In this document: positions 1 to 9,623 of the stretch, piece after piece | Numbering within the stretch: position 1 is the stretch's first letter | Layout of the letters: every line of letters begins with the position of its first letter | Source: Novacetimonas maltaceti | GTDB taxonomy: Bacteria; Pseudomonadota; Alphaproteobacteria; Acetobacterales; Acetobacteraceae | Assembly (NCBI RefSeq): GCF_002906255.1 | Contig: NZ_POTC01000014.1 | Span: 1 to 64,000 of the forward strand | DNA length: 64,000 nucleotides | Reading direction: 5' to 3' | The notes under the pieces: model-generated | What the model saw: the letters and a program-made list of their open reading frames with translations, nothing else | Databases searched by the model: none | Told to the model about the DNA's origin: nothing | Made by a program: the position numbers and the translations under genes

Positions 1-203
1 CCCCCGTGCCAGCCACCGCCGCCGGGTCCGCCACGTCCCCCGCCGGGACCACCGCCGCCCGGTCCACCGCCGGGGCCACCACCACCGTGGCCGCCCCCGC
101 CCGGACCATGCTGCGCATGCGCCACCGACACGGTCAGGACCGGCGCAACCGCCAGTGACATGGCCATCAACGCCATCGCACAGTATCTTGTCTGCTTCAC
201 CAC
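1..203 (-). CDS. Glycine-rich exported protein, N-terminal part (partial)
   Basis: The gene runs off the left edge, so only about 67 codons are visible. I chose the GTG at 203 because a strong ribosome binding site (GGAGGAG) lies five bases upstream; a second in-frame GTG follows directly. The N-terminus is short and basic (VKQTRY), then hydrophobic (ALMAMSLAVAPVLTVSV), with a likely signal peptidase site after AHA. After that the visible protein is almost only Gly and Pro with scattered His and Arg. This suggests an exported glycine-rich, low-complexity protein, perhaps of the kind annotated as RcnB-like or hypothetical in acetic acid bacteria. The family cannot be decided without the rest of the gene. 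Confidence 0.6.
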   Translation of the reverse strand, partial: MVKQTRYCAMALMAMSLAVAPVLTVSVAHAQHGPGGGGHGGGGPGGGPGGGGPGGGRGGPGGGGWHG

Positions 204-603
204 GTTTCTCCTCCGCTGGCGCCCCATGCCATGAACCGCCACGATGTTCGCGCATGATCCGGGAACTTCACAAGATATAGTGCTGCATGGGACCTGCGTG
301 AATGATGAGGGACATGTTCTAACATTTCGTGACATTTTGATGTCCCGAACCCTGATGTCCCCATCATGGCGGGGTTGCACGAATCACATTCATGCAACAG
401 CCACAGGCCATGACCGCCCCAAAACATCATGAAAATCGCAAAGAAGTTTTTGGTGAAGCTTTTTCAAAAAGCTTCAGAAGAAGTCAGCCCCGAAACTGCC
501 ACGCCCCACCCTGACATACCGAAAGGTACAGACCCACATCACGTCACGACAGGAAAAGTGTACCATACGGTAATCCGTACAGGTTTCACCCCCACCCGTC
601 ACA
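204..603. other. Intergenic region between the exported-protein gene and nrdJ
   Basis: About 400 bases separate the start of the glycine-rich protein gene from the stop of the reductase gene. The only clear structure is the hairpin-forming repeat at 441-485, which follows the 3' end of the reductase gene and may help end its transcription. An 86-codon frame from 429 reads through the repeat but shows no protein-like character. The promoter of the leftmost gene must lie in the right-hand part of its upstream region, but I could not pick it out. Confidence 0.5.
441..485 (+). repeat. Dispersed palindromic repeat, copy 1
   Basis: The core at 455-475 is a perfect palindrome with arms GAAGCTTTTT and AAAAAGCTTC around one central base, flanked by AAGAAG on one side and AGAAGAAGTC on the other. 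A second copy with the same core and flanks lies in reverse orientation at 63281-63329. Both sit just past the 3' end of a gene. The shared flanks show that this is a family of interspersed elements rather than a chance hairpin. A role as a bidirectional terminator or a REP-like element is inference. Confidence 0.7.
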
Positions 604-3021
604 TCAGATGGGACAGACCCCACTGGCGCATTGCAGGTGTGTCCAGTCGATCACTTCCTGCACTTCCACATCATGGATCGTGGCCGTGATGGCTGCGAAC
701 TTCCCGGCGGAAACCTCCTCCTCCGGCAGGTATTCGTAGCCAAGTCCGGAATCGGGACGGCTGGGCAGCACGGCACAGCAGCGCACATGCGGTTGATGCG
801 CCGCCACCATCGCACGGAATCCCTCAAGGTCATGACGGTCCGTATAGACCTTGAGCGTGTAGGACACCTGATTGCCCTGCGTGGCGCCGATCCAGTATTT
901 CTCCAGCAGTTCCAGCCAGCGATACTGTTCCTCCGGCGTGGCCTCTGGCGCCGTGACCACCCGCTCCCCCATGCCCAGCCGCTGGATAAGCGGCACGGTG
1001 GGGAAGCCGACGATGCTCATGCCCGGAAAACTGCGCAGCGAGCGCACCGGATAGCCCTTGCGCGCGTATGTCGGCAGCAGCGGGTCGGTCCCGGCCTCCC
1101 ACGTGCCATCCGCGCGCCGCACACCCTTGAACTGCACCCAGCGCAGATACTGCCGCCGTGCGGGCAGGTGCGCCCCTTCCGTCAGGCCGAACAGCTTCGA
1201 TGTCGTGCCTGCCGGCTTGATGGTCGTCACCGTCACGGGCTGCGCCGTGCCGGTTTCACGGGCATAGGCATTGGCCTCGTCCTTCGCGATGGTCGAAAGC
1301 TCCCGCACCGCCGACCAGAACGGGGCGGAACGCGCCTCGTCCAGCAGGTCATGGAAATCGAGGCCAAAGCGCACCCACGCCCATTCATGCAGGCCCGTCG
1401 GACCAATCCCGATGCGGTTGGTGCGGCGCACTTCCTCCCCATACAGGGCGTCCATGCGATTGGCGCGCAGCAGGAAGCGCACGCCCAGCCTGACGGAATC
1501 GCGCACCCGTGCGTCCCACACATCCGCAACATCGTGCGGCACGTGTCCGGGCGTCACGTCCTCCGGCGGGACAGGACAGGCCAGCAGCGGCGCGAAATCG
1601 CCAATCACGCAATACCCGCCCGTCACATGCAGCGTAATTTCGCCGCACGGATTGGTCGTGACCGGAAAGTGCGCCTGCGCCGCGCGTCCGGCCAGATCCG
1701 CAAGCAGGGTCGCCGCCTCGGTCGCCTGATACCGCCGGGAGCGGAAATCCCGGCCATCTTCATGGATTTTCTTGAGCCGCGCACTGCCGGTCCGGCTGTC
1801 TTCCAGACGGTCGCCGTTGATGAATCCCGGCTCCCCATTGATCCAGGCGCAACGCGTCGCCTCCGCAAAGACCGCGCGGGCGTGCCCGGCCAGCGGGCCG
1901 ACAGCCGCAGGACTGTTCACGAAATGCCAGAATTCGGCATCCACCATCACGGAATGGTTGGCCGTCCACAGGCCGCCTTCCTCCTTGGCGCGGATGAAAC
2001 GCAGCACCTCGGCATCGCGCCATGACTTGGTGGCCATGCGCGCGGCCCGGCGGGCACCGCCGACCTGCACCTCGACCGACAGGTAATGGTCCACACGCAG
2101 CGCCTGCTCCCACAGGGGCATGCCCGTGTCACGCGCCGGCGCGATCACATGCGCGCGGATGTTGAGCAATCCGCGCAGCAGGGAAATGGGGCCGGATGCG
2201 GGTCGTCCCTGCATGCCCGCGATCGGGCTGCCCGCACAGCGGATGGCGCTGAGGTCAAGGACCAGCGCACGATCCGCGCTGCCACGGAACGCCATGGCCT
2301 CGATCATCTCGACGGCCTTGCCCCAGCCCTCGCGGCTGTCCTCGATCACGTGGACAACCGTGCCGGGCCGCCCCGCCCGCCCCGATGCGGCCACATCCGG
2401 CACGACGGAGGCCGCCAGAAACGCGCGGACCTGTGCCTCCATCCCCGTATCGAAGGTCTCGATCGTCGTGTCCCATGGCACGATCTGCATATCCAGCCCG
2501 AAGCGCAGCAGACCCGCGCGGTCATGCGGGTAATCCGGATGCGTGGGCGAGAGGACGAAACAGAGTTCCGGCGCCTGCGCCCAGTCCACGACGCACAGTT
2601 CATCATCATAGGCCCGCCCCACGCCGGAGCCATTGAGCAGCAGGTAGAATTTGGCAAACGAACAGATTGCGGTGGCACAGTTCGTGAACATTTCCATGTT
2701 CCGCGTGGATTGCGTGGCATCGCCATGCTGCAGGTGCCGGCCAGAGGTCAGCAACGCGCCGGTGGCGATGGCATTACGCAACTGCGCGGCTTCGTGCGCC
2801 CCCACGGCAGGCAGCAGCATCGTGTTGCCCCGTGCCACGCGATCCGCCACATGGCCGAAATCCCCATGATCATCGGGGCGGAACACGGTGCGGCGGCCCA
2901 CCGCCTCCCCCATGCCCCGGTCAAGCGACCGGGCAGGCAGCGGCGACAGGCCGAATGCCCCTTCGAACGGTGTGCGCACGGATGCGCGCACGCCGCCAGA
3001 CAGCGAAAAACCTCCGTCCAT
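604..3021 (-). CDS. nrdJ: Adenosylcobalamin-dependent (class II) ribonucleotide reductase
   Basis: This enzyme makes deoxyribonucleotides from ribonucleotides using coenzyme B12 instead of a tyrosyl radical, so it works with or without oxygen. The 805-residue product carries class II landmarks: NCATAICSFAKF with the first active-site cysteine, NGSGVGRAYDDELC, the TTNPCGEITL motif, GPTGLHEW, KPAGTTSKLFGL, and a C-terminal redox pair CASGVC in the last eight residues, as in the monomeric triphosphate reductase branch. I prefer the ATG at 3021, which has GGAG seven bases upstream. The longer alternative at 3078 has no ribosome site and lies inside a putative NrdR box. The gene stands alone. No canonical cobalamin riboswitch was found upstream. 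Confidence 0.88.
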   Translation of the reverse strand: MDGGFSLSGGVRASVRTPFEGAFGLSPLPARSLDRGMGEAVGRRTVFRPDDHGDFGHVADRVARGNTMLLPAVGAHEAAQLRNAIATGALLTSGRHLQHGDATQSTRNMEMFTNCATAICSFAKFYLLLNGSGVGRAYDDELCVVDWAQAPELCFVLSPTHPDYPHDRAGLLRFGLDMQIVPWDTTIETFDTGMEAQVRAFLAASVVPDVAASGRAGRPGTVVHVIEDSREGWGKAVEMIEAMAFRGSADRALVLDLSAIRCAGSPIAGMQGRPASGPISLLRGLLNIRAHVIAPARDTGMPLWEQALRVDHYLSVEVQVGGARRAARMATKSWRDAEVLRFIRAKEEGGLWTANHSVMVDAEFWHFVNSPAAVGPLAGHARAVFAEATRCAWINGEPGFINGDRLEDSRTGSARLKKIHEDGRDFRSRRYQATEAATLLADLAGRAAQAHFPVTTNPCGEITLHVTGGYCVIGDFAPLLACPVPPEDVTPGHVPHDVADVWDARVRDSVRLGVRFLLRANRMDALYGEEVRRTNRIGIGPTGLHEWAWVRFGLDFHDLLDEARSAPFWSAVRELSTIAKDEANAYARETGTAQPVTVTTIKPAGTTSKLFGLTEGAHLPARRQYLRWVQFKGVRRADGTWEAGTDPLLPTYARKGYPVRSLRSFPGMSIVGFPTVPLIQRLGMGERVVTAPEATPEEQYRWLELLEKYWIGATQGNQVSYTLKVYTDRHDLEGFRAMVAAHQPHVRCCAVLPSRPDSGLGYEYLPEEEVSAGKFAAITATIHDVEVQEVIDWTHLQCASGVCPI

Positions 3022-3069
3022 GCACCGGCTCCGTCGTTCAGGCGAACGAGGGCCATGCACAGGCACCGG

Positions 3070-3117
3070 TTCGCTCATATTGTGGACAGGGACGCATCAT
3101 GGCACCAGATATGGTGT
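3070..3117 (-). promoter_or_regulatory. Putative tandem NrdR boxes upstream of nrdJ
   Basis: On the minus strand 3117-3102 reads ACACCATATCTGGTGC, which fits the NrdR consensus (acaCwAtATaTwGtgt) at nearly every fixed position. A weaker box (CCACAATATG, 3085 onward) matches the left half. The two centres are 32 bases apart, about three helical turns, as is usual for NrdR box pairs. NrdR is the ATP/dATP-sensing repressor of ribonucleotide reductase genes. The first box is visible; the second and the regulatory role are inference. Confidence 0.55.
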
Positions 3118-3391
3118 TGTGCACGGAGAAAATTCCGTCACGGGCCGTGCAGGACCGCTGCAGGGCAGGACTTCCCTTGCCCGACTCAGGGGACAGTTTT
3201 TTGTAACAGCGCGAGGCCACAGAGTCGCAAAAGACCCGCCTGCCGATGCTGTCCCCCGACAGGCACGACCGGTTGCCGGGCACCGGACATCCGGTTGCGA
3301 TCCATCATCCTTCCGGCAATGGGGGAGAAGCACCTTCTCCCGGCATATGCAACAACTACACAGACGCCCTGTCCTCGTCTGCCAGCGTCTC
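3118..3391. other. Intergenic region between the nrdJ control region and the CRISPR trailer
   Basis: About 270 bases separate the putative nrdJ operator from the last decayed CRISPR repeat. No gene with a credible start and no clear terminator is seen. I looked for the conserved core of a cobalamin riboswitch on the minus strand here, because nrdJ uses B12, and did not find a convincing B12 box. Confidence 0.4.
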
Positions 3392-5128
3392 TGACCCATC
3401 CCCGCGCATGCGGGGAACACCCTTCCACCTTGTCCTTGGGTGTATGGGCCAGCGGTTCATCCCCGCACATGCGGGGAACACATTTCCAGCGACTGGCGAC
3501 GGGCGGCCGTGCCCGGTTCATCCCCGCGCATGCGGGGAACACCCCGGTTCGGTGATGGTGATCGTGAACTCGGCCGGTTCATCCCCGCGCATGCGGGGAA
3601 CACCAGGCGTCCCGTTGCCCAACGGCAGTTCGTCTCGGTTCATCCCCGCGCATGCGGGGAACACATTGGCAAGGGGGACGGTGGTGCAGACGCTATCGGT
3701 TCATCCCCGCGCATGCGGGGAACACCTACGTCCGGTAGTGCGCGGCCGACAGCCCGCCGGTTCATCCCCGCGCATGCGGGGAACACTACCTTATTCCGGC
3801 CAACCGTCCAGAACGCGTCGGTTCATCCCCGCGCATGCGGGGAACACTTTGTGCCCTTGGTCAATAATAACCCTGCGTTCGGTTCATCCCCGCGCATGCG
3901 GGGAACACCTACAGGGGAGCGCCCTGATCTGGTCTCCACCCGGTTCATCCCCGCGCATGCGGGGAACACTCGATGTGATCGCGGATCAGGCGCGGGGGCG
4001 CCGGTTCATCCCCGCGCATGCGGGGAACACCGCCGCGAAGATGGCGATCTGCGCAATGGCCGCGGTTCATCCCCGCGCATGCGGGGAACACATCAATTCC
4101 AGCGGGTTGACGCCGGACAGTTCCGGTTCATCCCCGCGCATGCGGGGAACACGATCACAGCAGCAGTTGAAGTGGTCGCCTGATCGGTTCATCCCCGCGC
4201 ATGCGGGGAACACGTATTCCCATTTACCCACGGATTGATGTTCACCGGTTCATCCCCGCGCATGCGGGGAACACTAACGGCTGAGGAAACCGTCCTGATA
4301 GCCATTCGGTTCATCCCCGCGCATGCGGGGAACACATCTGGGTGAAACCCTCGACCGCGCTCTGGCCCGGTTCATCCCCGCGCATGCGGGGAACACTACC
4401 GTGGTGGATCCGCTCATGTTCTGCGCTCCGGTTCATCCCCGCGCATGCGGGGAACACGTGGGCATACGACGCTAATCCAAAATCCCGGCCGGTTCATCCC
4501 CGCGCATGCGGGGAACACCGGATCATGACGGCGGCGGACATGGATGTTGGCGGTTCATCCCCGCGCATGCGGGGAACACGGATGCCGAGAGTCCGGTCAT
4601 TCGGAACGCGGCGGTTCATCCCCGCGCATGCGGGGAACACCGCAGCGCAAAGCCACGGGCACGCATCTGGAGCGGTTCATCCCCGCGCATGCGGGGAACA
4701 CGCGGCGAAGTCCGAAGCATCGGCTGATGACATCGGTTCATCCCCGCGCATGCGGGGAACACCCGGCGCGATGCGGCGCGGTCTGGGTCACTAGCGGTTC
4801 ATCCCCGCGCATGCGGGGAACACGTTTCCACCACGTCATCGCAAACAGCGGATGCCGGTTCATCCCCGCGCATGCGGGGAACACGGGGTTAACCCCCCCC
4901 TTGTTATTTTCTTCATCGGTTCATCCCCGCGCATGCGGGGAACACGGCAGTTGCGCGACTGTGCGGCGCAATACATGCGGTTCATCCCCGCGCATGCGGG
5001 GAACACTCCTGAACCATAATTCCGGGAAAACCTTTCTCCGGTTCATCCCCGCGCATGCGGGGAACACGGGTATATCGAGGATCGTTTTAACCGGGGGCGC
5101 GGTTCATCCCCGCGCATGCGGGGAACAC
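3392..5128 (-). CRISPR. Type I-E CRISPR array, 29 repeats and 28 spacers
   Basis: The repeat is 29 bases with a constant 61-base period, so spacers are 32 bases. On the plus strand it begins CGGTTCATCCCCGCG and ends ATGCGGGGAACAC. Read on the minus strand (GTGTTCCCCGC... ending GATGAACCG) it matches the Escherichia coli I-E crRNA repeat, so transcription runs leftward. 28 periods fit exactly between the first (3392) and last (5100) repeat starts. The two leftmost repeats are decayed: 3392-3420 has a changed 5' end (TGACCCATCC) and 3453-3481 has one substitution in the loop region. This is expected at the old, leader-distal end. All other repeats I read are identical, and I saw no duplicated spacer. 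Confidence 0.97.
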
Positions 5129-5201
5129 TCTTCGTGGAACCCATTGATTCCAAATGACTATTTTACTGTCAAAGAATCTACCAACCAGAACTGCTGTTTT
5201 T
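5129..5201 (-). promoter_or_regulatory. CRISPR leader
   Basis: This 73-base stretch lies between the cas2 stop and the newest repeat and is much richer in A and T than its surroundings. It is the expected place of the leader that drives pre-crRNA transcription and marks the site of spacer insertion. It contains an IHF-like site beside the first repeat. The position, composition and array polarity are visible; the promoter itself is not resolved. Confidence 0.7.
5137..5149 (-). promoter_or_regulatory. Putative IHF-binding site in the CRISPR leader
   Basis: The minus strand reads AATCAATGGGTTC, which matches the IHF consensus WATCAANNNNTTR at all but the last position. It starts nine bases from the first repeat. 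In E. coli I-E systems IHF binds at about this place and bends the leader so that Cas1-Cas2 can insert new spacers. The match is visible; the function is inferred by analogy. Confidence 0.55.
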
Positions 5202-6483
<1,282 letters not shown>

Positions 6484-6494
6484 GCGCGCCCCCT

Positions 6495-7187
6495 TCAGCG
6501 TGCGCGGCGGATGAGCATGAGGCCACACCCGAATGCACGCGCCCGCCCGAACCCGCGCAGCAGGGCTGGCACGAACAGGGCCGGGTCACGCACGTCGAGT
6601 TCCCCTTCCACATCCACCACGCCAAAGCTTGCCTTTCCCTGCCCCTGCTGGCGCGGGATACGCAGCACGTCGCAGCCCCGGACAAGCAGTTCGCCAGCGT
6701 CGGGGCAGAACCCGGACCGCGCGCCCTGCCGGGCCAGCCATGCGGCCATCGCCCGGGGCACGACCTGCGCGCGCGCCGCCGCACGCTCCTTGCCCGGCGG
6801 CACGCGGCGCAGCGCATCCATCACGACATCATGGCGCTGGCTGCGGGGGCGTCCGGGCGTCATGCGGTCAACCGTCGCATTGGCGCGCAACAGGAAATGC
6901 AGGCGCTCCCCCGGGCTAAGCACCGGGGCGAACGGGCGGGTCTCGACCTCGAACAGGCCGTGCGTATCGACCGGCGCGCGGGCCGACAGCAGCATGTAAT
7001 GCGCGGCCTCCGTCTGTCGCCACAGGAAATCGCGCCTGCGCTCCGGCGTGTCGGCAAACAGGACCCAGAGCAGTTGGTGCGCCGCCGCGTACTGGTGCCC
7101 TTCGCCCTGCGGCACCAGCAACCCGGCAATGGCCCGCACGCTGGCATCGCGCCGCAGCGTCACGCGCGAAAGGAAAGCCGTGCTCAT
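6495..7187 (-). CDS. cas6e: crRNA-processing endoribonuclease Cas6e (CasE/Cse3)
   Basis: Cas6e cuts pre-crRNA within each repeat and stays bound to the 3' hairpin as part of Cascade. The 230-residue protein opens with STAFLSRVTL, has the region AAAHQLLWVLF whose His37 aligns with the catalytic His of E. coli Cas6e, and ends with a glycine-rich segment GFGRARAFGCGLMLI typical of the family's RNA-binding loop. The start ATG overlaps the cas5e stop by four bases (ATGA), indicating translational coupling. It sits in the standard cas5-cas6e-cas1 order. Confidence 0.93.
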   Translation of the reverse strand: MSTAFLSRVTLRRDASVRAIAGLLVPQGEGHQYAAAHQLLWVLFADTPERRRDFLWRQTEAAHYMLLSARAPVDTHGLFEVETRPFAPVLSPGERLHFLLRANATVDRMTPGRPRSQRHDVVMDALRRVPPGKERAAARAQVVPRAMAAWLARQGARSGFCPDAGELLVRGCDVLRIPRQQGQGKASFGVVDVEGELDVRDPALFVPALLRGFGRARAFGCGLMLIRRAR

Positions 7188-7963
7188 CCCCGTGTTCCTT
7201 CCGTGCCGGCAAGGAGGGCTTCCTCACGCAGGCCGAACTGCCAGCATGTGCGCGACAGGGGCTGGTCGCGCTGCATTTCACGGCGCAGCACCCTGTGTCC
7301 CGCGCCATGTTCGGCCACGTCCGCCGCATCCAGCACGACAAGCGTTTCCGCGCGGCCACCATGTCCGGCGAACTGGTCGCGCAACAGGCCGTGGCGCATG
7401 CGGACCCGGCTTTCCGGCCCGGTTTCCTGCCGGGCCAGAAGAACCGCCATCGCACTGTCCCCTTCCACCACCTGCGGCGCCAGGGGCAGTCCCGGCGGGC
7501 AGGATTTCCGCCCCAGCGAGGGCGTGAAAACCGGCGCCTCCATCGCCTGGCGCAGGGCATCCAGCCCCCAGCGGGGCGTGGCATGGCGTGCCCAGACCGC
7601 GCCCAGATGCCAGCTTCCCATCCGGTAATCCCGGCGGGAGAGGATCGTCGCAAGGTCCCCCTCCCCGGCCAGTTCCCGCGCACGGGTCTCAGGCCGCCAG
7701 TTCCGGCGCGACGGCGCGCTCTGGGTGGTATGGTAATCCGTCATCAGCCGTCCGGGCGCGTGGCACAGGACCGCGATCCCGTATCCGGTGGCAAGGGCGT
7801 CCTGCGCATCCGCGTCGTCGCGCGTAATCCCCAGACACGCCCCCATCAGTCCCACGATGGCCGACCGCGCGGGACGGTCCCCGCCGCCACGCCGTTCCCC
7901 CACCGCAAGCGTGCCGAACGAGGCCATCGGCCCCACCATGGCAAATGTCAGGAACTGCCGCAT
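7184..7963 (-). CDS. cas5e: Cascade subunit Cas5e (CasD)
   Basis: Cas5e caps the 5' handle of the crRNA in Cascade. I chose the ATG at 7963, giving 259 residues that start MRQFLTFAMVGPMASFG. This matches the family's short N-terminal beta strand followed by the PM.SFG motif. A longer frame from 8038 would extend into cas7e and is not supported. Other family features are TDYHTTQ and RRDYRMGSWHLGAVW. The gene begins five bases after the cas7e stop and its own stop overlaps the cas6e start. Confidence 0.9.
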   Translation of the reverse strand: MRQFLTFAMVGPMASFGTLAVGERRGGGDRPARSAIVGLMGACLGITRDDADAQDALATGYGIAVLCHAPGRLMTDYHTTQSAPSRRNWRPETRARELAGEGDLATILSRRDYRMGSWHLGAVWARHATPRWGLDALRQAMEAPVFTPSLGRKSCPPGLPLAPQVVEGDSAMAVLLARQETGPESRVRMRHGLLRDQFAGHGGRAETLVVLDAADVAEHGAGHRVLRREMQRDQPLSRTCWQFGLREEALLAGTEGTRG

Positions 7964-7968
7964 TCCCG

Positions 7969-9042
7969 TCAGGCCCGGCAGAACGCGACGATATCGGCCA
8001 TCGTGGCGCTGCCTGCATCCTCCAGCGACAGTTCGCATTCCTCATCCACGCCCGGACCGTAAACGCGCGCCAGTTCCGCCCGGAACGCCTTCAGCGCGCG
8101 GATGGACTGTCCCATGAGGTCGAAGCCCCCGGCACCATGTTCCGCGACGGGACGGGCAAACGCGCCCGCCAGCGTGCGGGGCTGCGCATCGCCCTTTTCC
8201 GCCAGCACGTAGCCGGCCCGGGCAAGGGCTGCGAAACTGTTCTGCTTGCCGGAAGGCGAGACCGTCATCGCGGCCTCCGCCAAGGCGCCGAGGGCCGCCT
8301 GCGCCACGGCCATTTCGCTCTCGCCGCCAAGGTTTTTCATCAGCAGGTCGCGATTGACGCACAGGTAGAGGTAGAAAACCCCCGACCCGAACCCGGCTTC
8401 CCCCACGAAGCCCGCGCCCGCATCTTCCCCATCGGCCTTCAGGTCGTCGATCGCGGTGTAGTAGTCATCCTCGACCGTGACACGATGGGTGGTGATGGCA
8501 TGCGCCACCTGCACCGCCGCCTCCCGGTTGAAGGAAGGCGCGCTGGCCAGCATGCGGCCGAACAGGGCGATATCCGCCGCCGAATCCGCACGGTGCAGAA
8601 GGGTGCCATATTCCTTCTTCGGGTCCACCTTCTCACCCGCCGCCAGGCGGTCGGCCATCGCCAGCGCCATTTCGCGTTCGGCGGGGGAAATGAAGACAAG
8701 CTGCTCGGTGCGCGTGGGATGTTCGTCCTTCTCCCCCTTCACCTTGCCATAGACGCCCGCAATATCCCGCGCGATGGCAACGGCCTTTTTTTCCGCCACC
8801 CCGGCGGCGTGGAGGTGTTGCAGCACTTCCTCGCCCAGACGCTGGGTGCGCTTGCCCATATGCCCCTCAAGGGCGGCGTCAAAGATGTCGGACGTGCGCC
8901 AGGCACGCTTGAGCGCCTGCGAGGAAATACGCAGGCGTGTCACCCCGCCCACCGTCGCGGTCTTGGGGTTGCCGGCATCGTCACGATTGACGTTCGCGGG
9001 GGGATAGAAGGTCAGGAGATGAAGCTGGAGAAAACGACGCAT
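7969..9042 (-). CDS. cas7e: Cascade backbone subunit Cas7e (CasC/Cse4)
   Basis: Cas7e forms the six-subunit backbone that holds the crRNA spacer. The product has 357 residues from the ATG at 9042, which is preceded by AAGGAT nine bases upstream. It begins MRRFLQLHLLTFYPPANVNRDDAG and continues with GGVTRLRISSQALKRAWR, the characteristic Cas7e/DevR signature (family members read S.NVNRDD.G.PK and R.RISSQ..KRA.R). The gene follows cse2 with a 32-base gap, the only gap in the operon large enough to hold an extra control element. Confidence 0.95.
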   Translation of the reverse strand: MRRFLQLHLLTFYPPANVNRDDAGNPKTATVGGVTRLRISSQALKRAWRTSDIFDAALEGHMGKRTQRLGEEVLQHLHAAGVAEKKAVAIARDIAGVYGKVKGEKDEHPTRTEQLVFISPAEREMALAMADRLAAGEKVDPKKEYGTLLHRADSAADIALFGRMLASAPSFNREAAVQVAHAITTHRVTVEDDYYTAIDDLKADGEDAGAGFVGEAGFGSGVFYLYLCVNRDLLMKNLGGESEMAVAQAALGALAEAAMTVSPSGKQNSFAALARAGYVLAEKGDAQPRTLAGAFARPVAEHGAGGFDLMGQSIRALKAFRAELARVYGPGVDEECELSLEDAGSATMADIVAFCRA

Positions 9043-9074
9043 TTTGTGAATATCCTTAATTGAAATAGAAGTTT

Positions 9075-9623
9075 TTACTGTTCCTGATACGACCTTCCGG
9101 CATCCCAGTACTGGCGCATCCATTCACGCCGGATGCGTTCCTCCCCACCATCGCCATATGCGCCCTCGCGCGGCCACATCATGAGGGCGCGGGCAAGGTC
9201 CTTCACGCTGACCTCCCGCCCCGCCAGCGCCACGAGCCGGCGGAACGCGCGCAGGCATTCGTCATAGGTCGCGGCGTCCATCAGGCGGCGGAAGCGCAGC
9301 GGCTTGCACGCGGCCGTTGCGCGGTCCTTCAGGTCGACAGGGCCGACCTGGCGCGCGATCAGGATGTCCGGCCGGTCGCGGCGCACATGTGCACAGACCG
9401 CCGCCACCAGGGCCAGGCGGGCAATCTTCGCGTCATCCCGTGCGCCGCACCTGTGCACGAGCACCTGCGTTTCCGGCACGAACAGGGCATCCATCACGCT
9501 GGAACAGCGCCGCAGCATCGCAAGTGCCGCGCGATCGCCGGGCTGGTTCTTCTCCGGCACGGGTTGCAGCCCGTGCCACCATCCCACGACCTGCTGCAGG
9601 GTTGTCTCCTTGTCGTCCGACAT
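9075..9623 (-). CDS. cse2: Cascade small subunit Cse2 (CasB)
   Basis: Cse2 dimerises along the belly of Cascade and holds the displaced DNA strand. The 182-residue product has the helical, Arg-rich character of the family: an N-terminal VVGWWHGLQPVPEKNQPGDRAALAM..RR, and DLARALMMWPREGAYGD near the C-terminus, before RIRREWMRQYW. The start codon overlaps the cse1 stop (TGATG), which shows translational coupling. Assignment rests on these motifs and on position between cse1 and cas7e. Confidence 0.92.
   Translation of the reverse strand: MSDDKETTLQQVVGWWHGLQPVPEKNQPGDRAALAMLRRCSSVMDALFVPETQVLVHRCGARDDAKIARLALVAAVCAHVRRDRPDILIARQVGPVDLKDRATAACKPLRFRRLMDAATYDECLRAFRRLVALAGREVSVKDLARALMMWPREGAYGDGGEERIRREWMRQYWDAGRSYQEQ

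Noticed and set aside
429-689. 86-codon plus-strand frame starting MKIAKKFLVKLFQKASEEV
   Set aside because: Its start is the translation of the dispersed palindromic repeat and the rest overlaps the 3' end of nrdJ in antisense.
3118-3391. Cobalamin riboswitch upstream of the B12-dependent reductase
   Set aside because: The region has GGGAAG and GGCC elements, but the conserved core and B12 box could not be assembled in the right order.
2086-3555. 489-codon frame antisense to nrdJ
   Set aside because: It is a shadow of the reductase gene in GC-rich DNA and has no recognisable domain.
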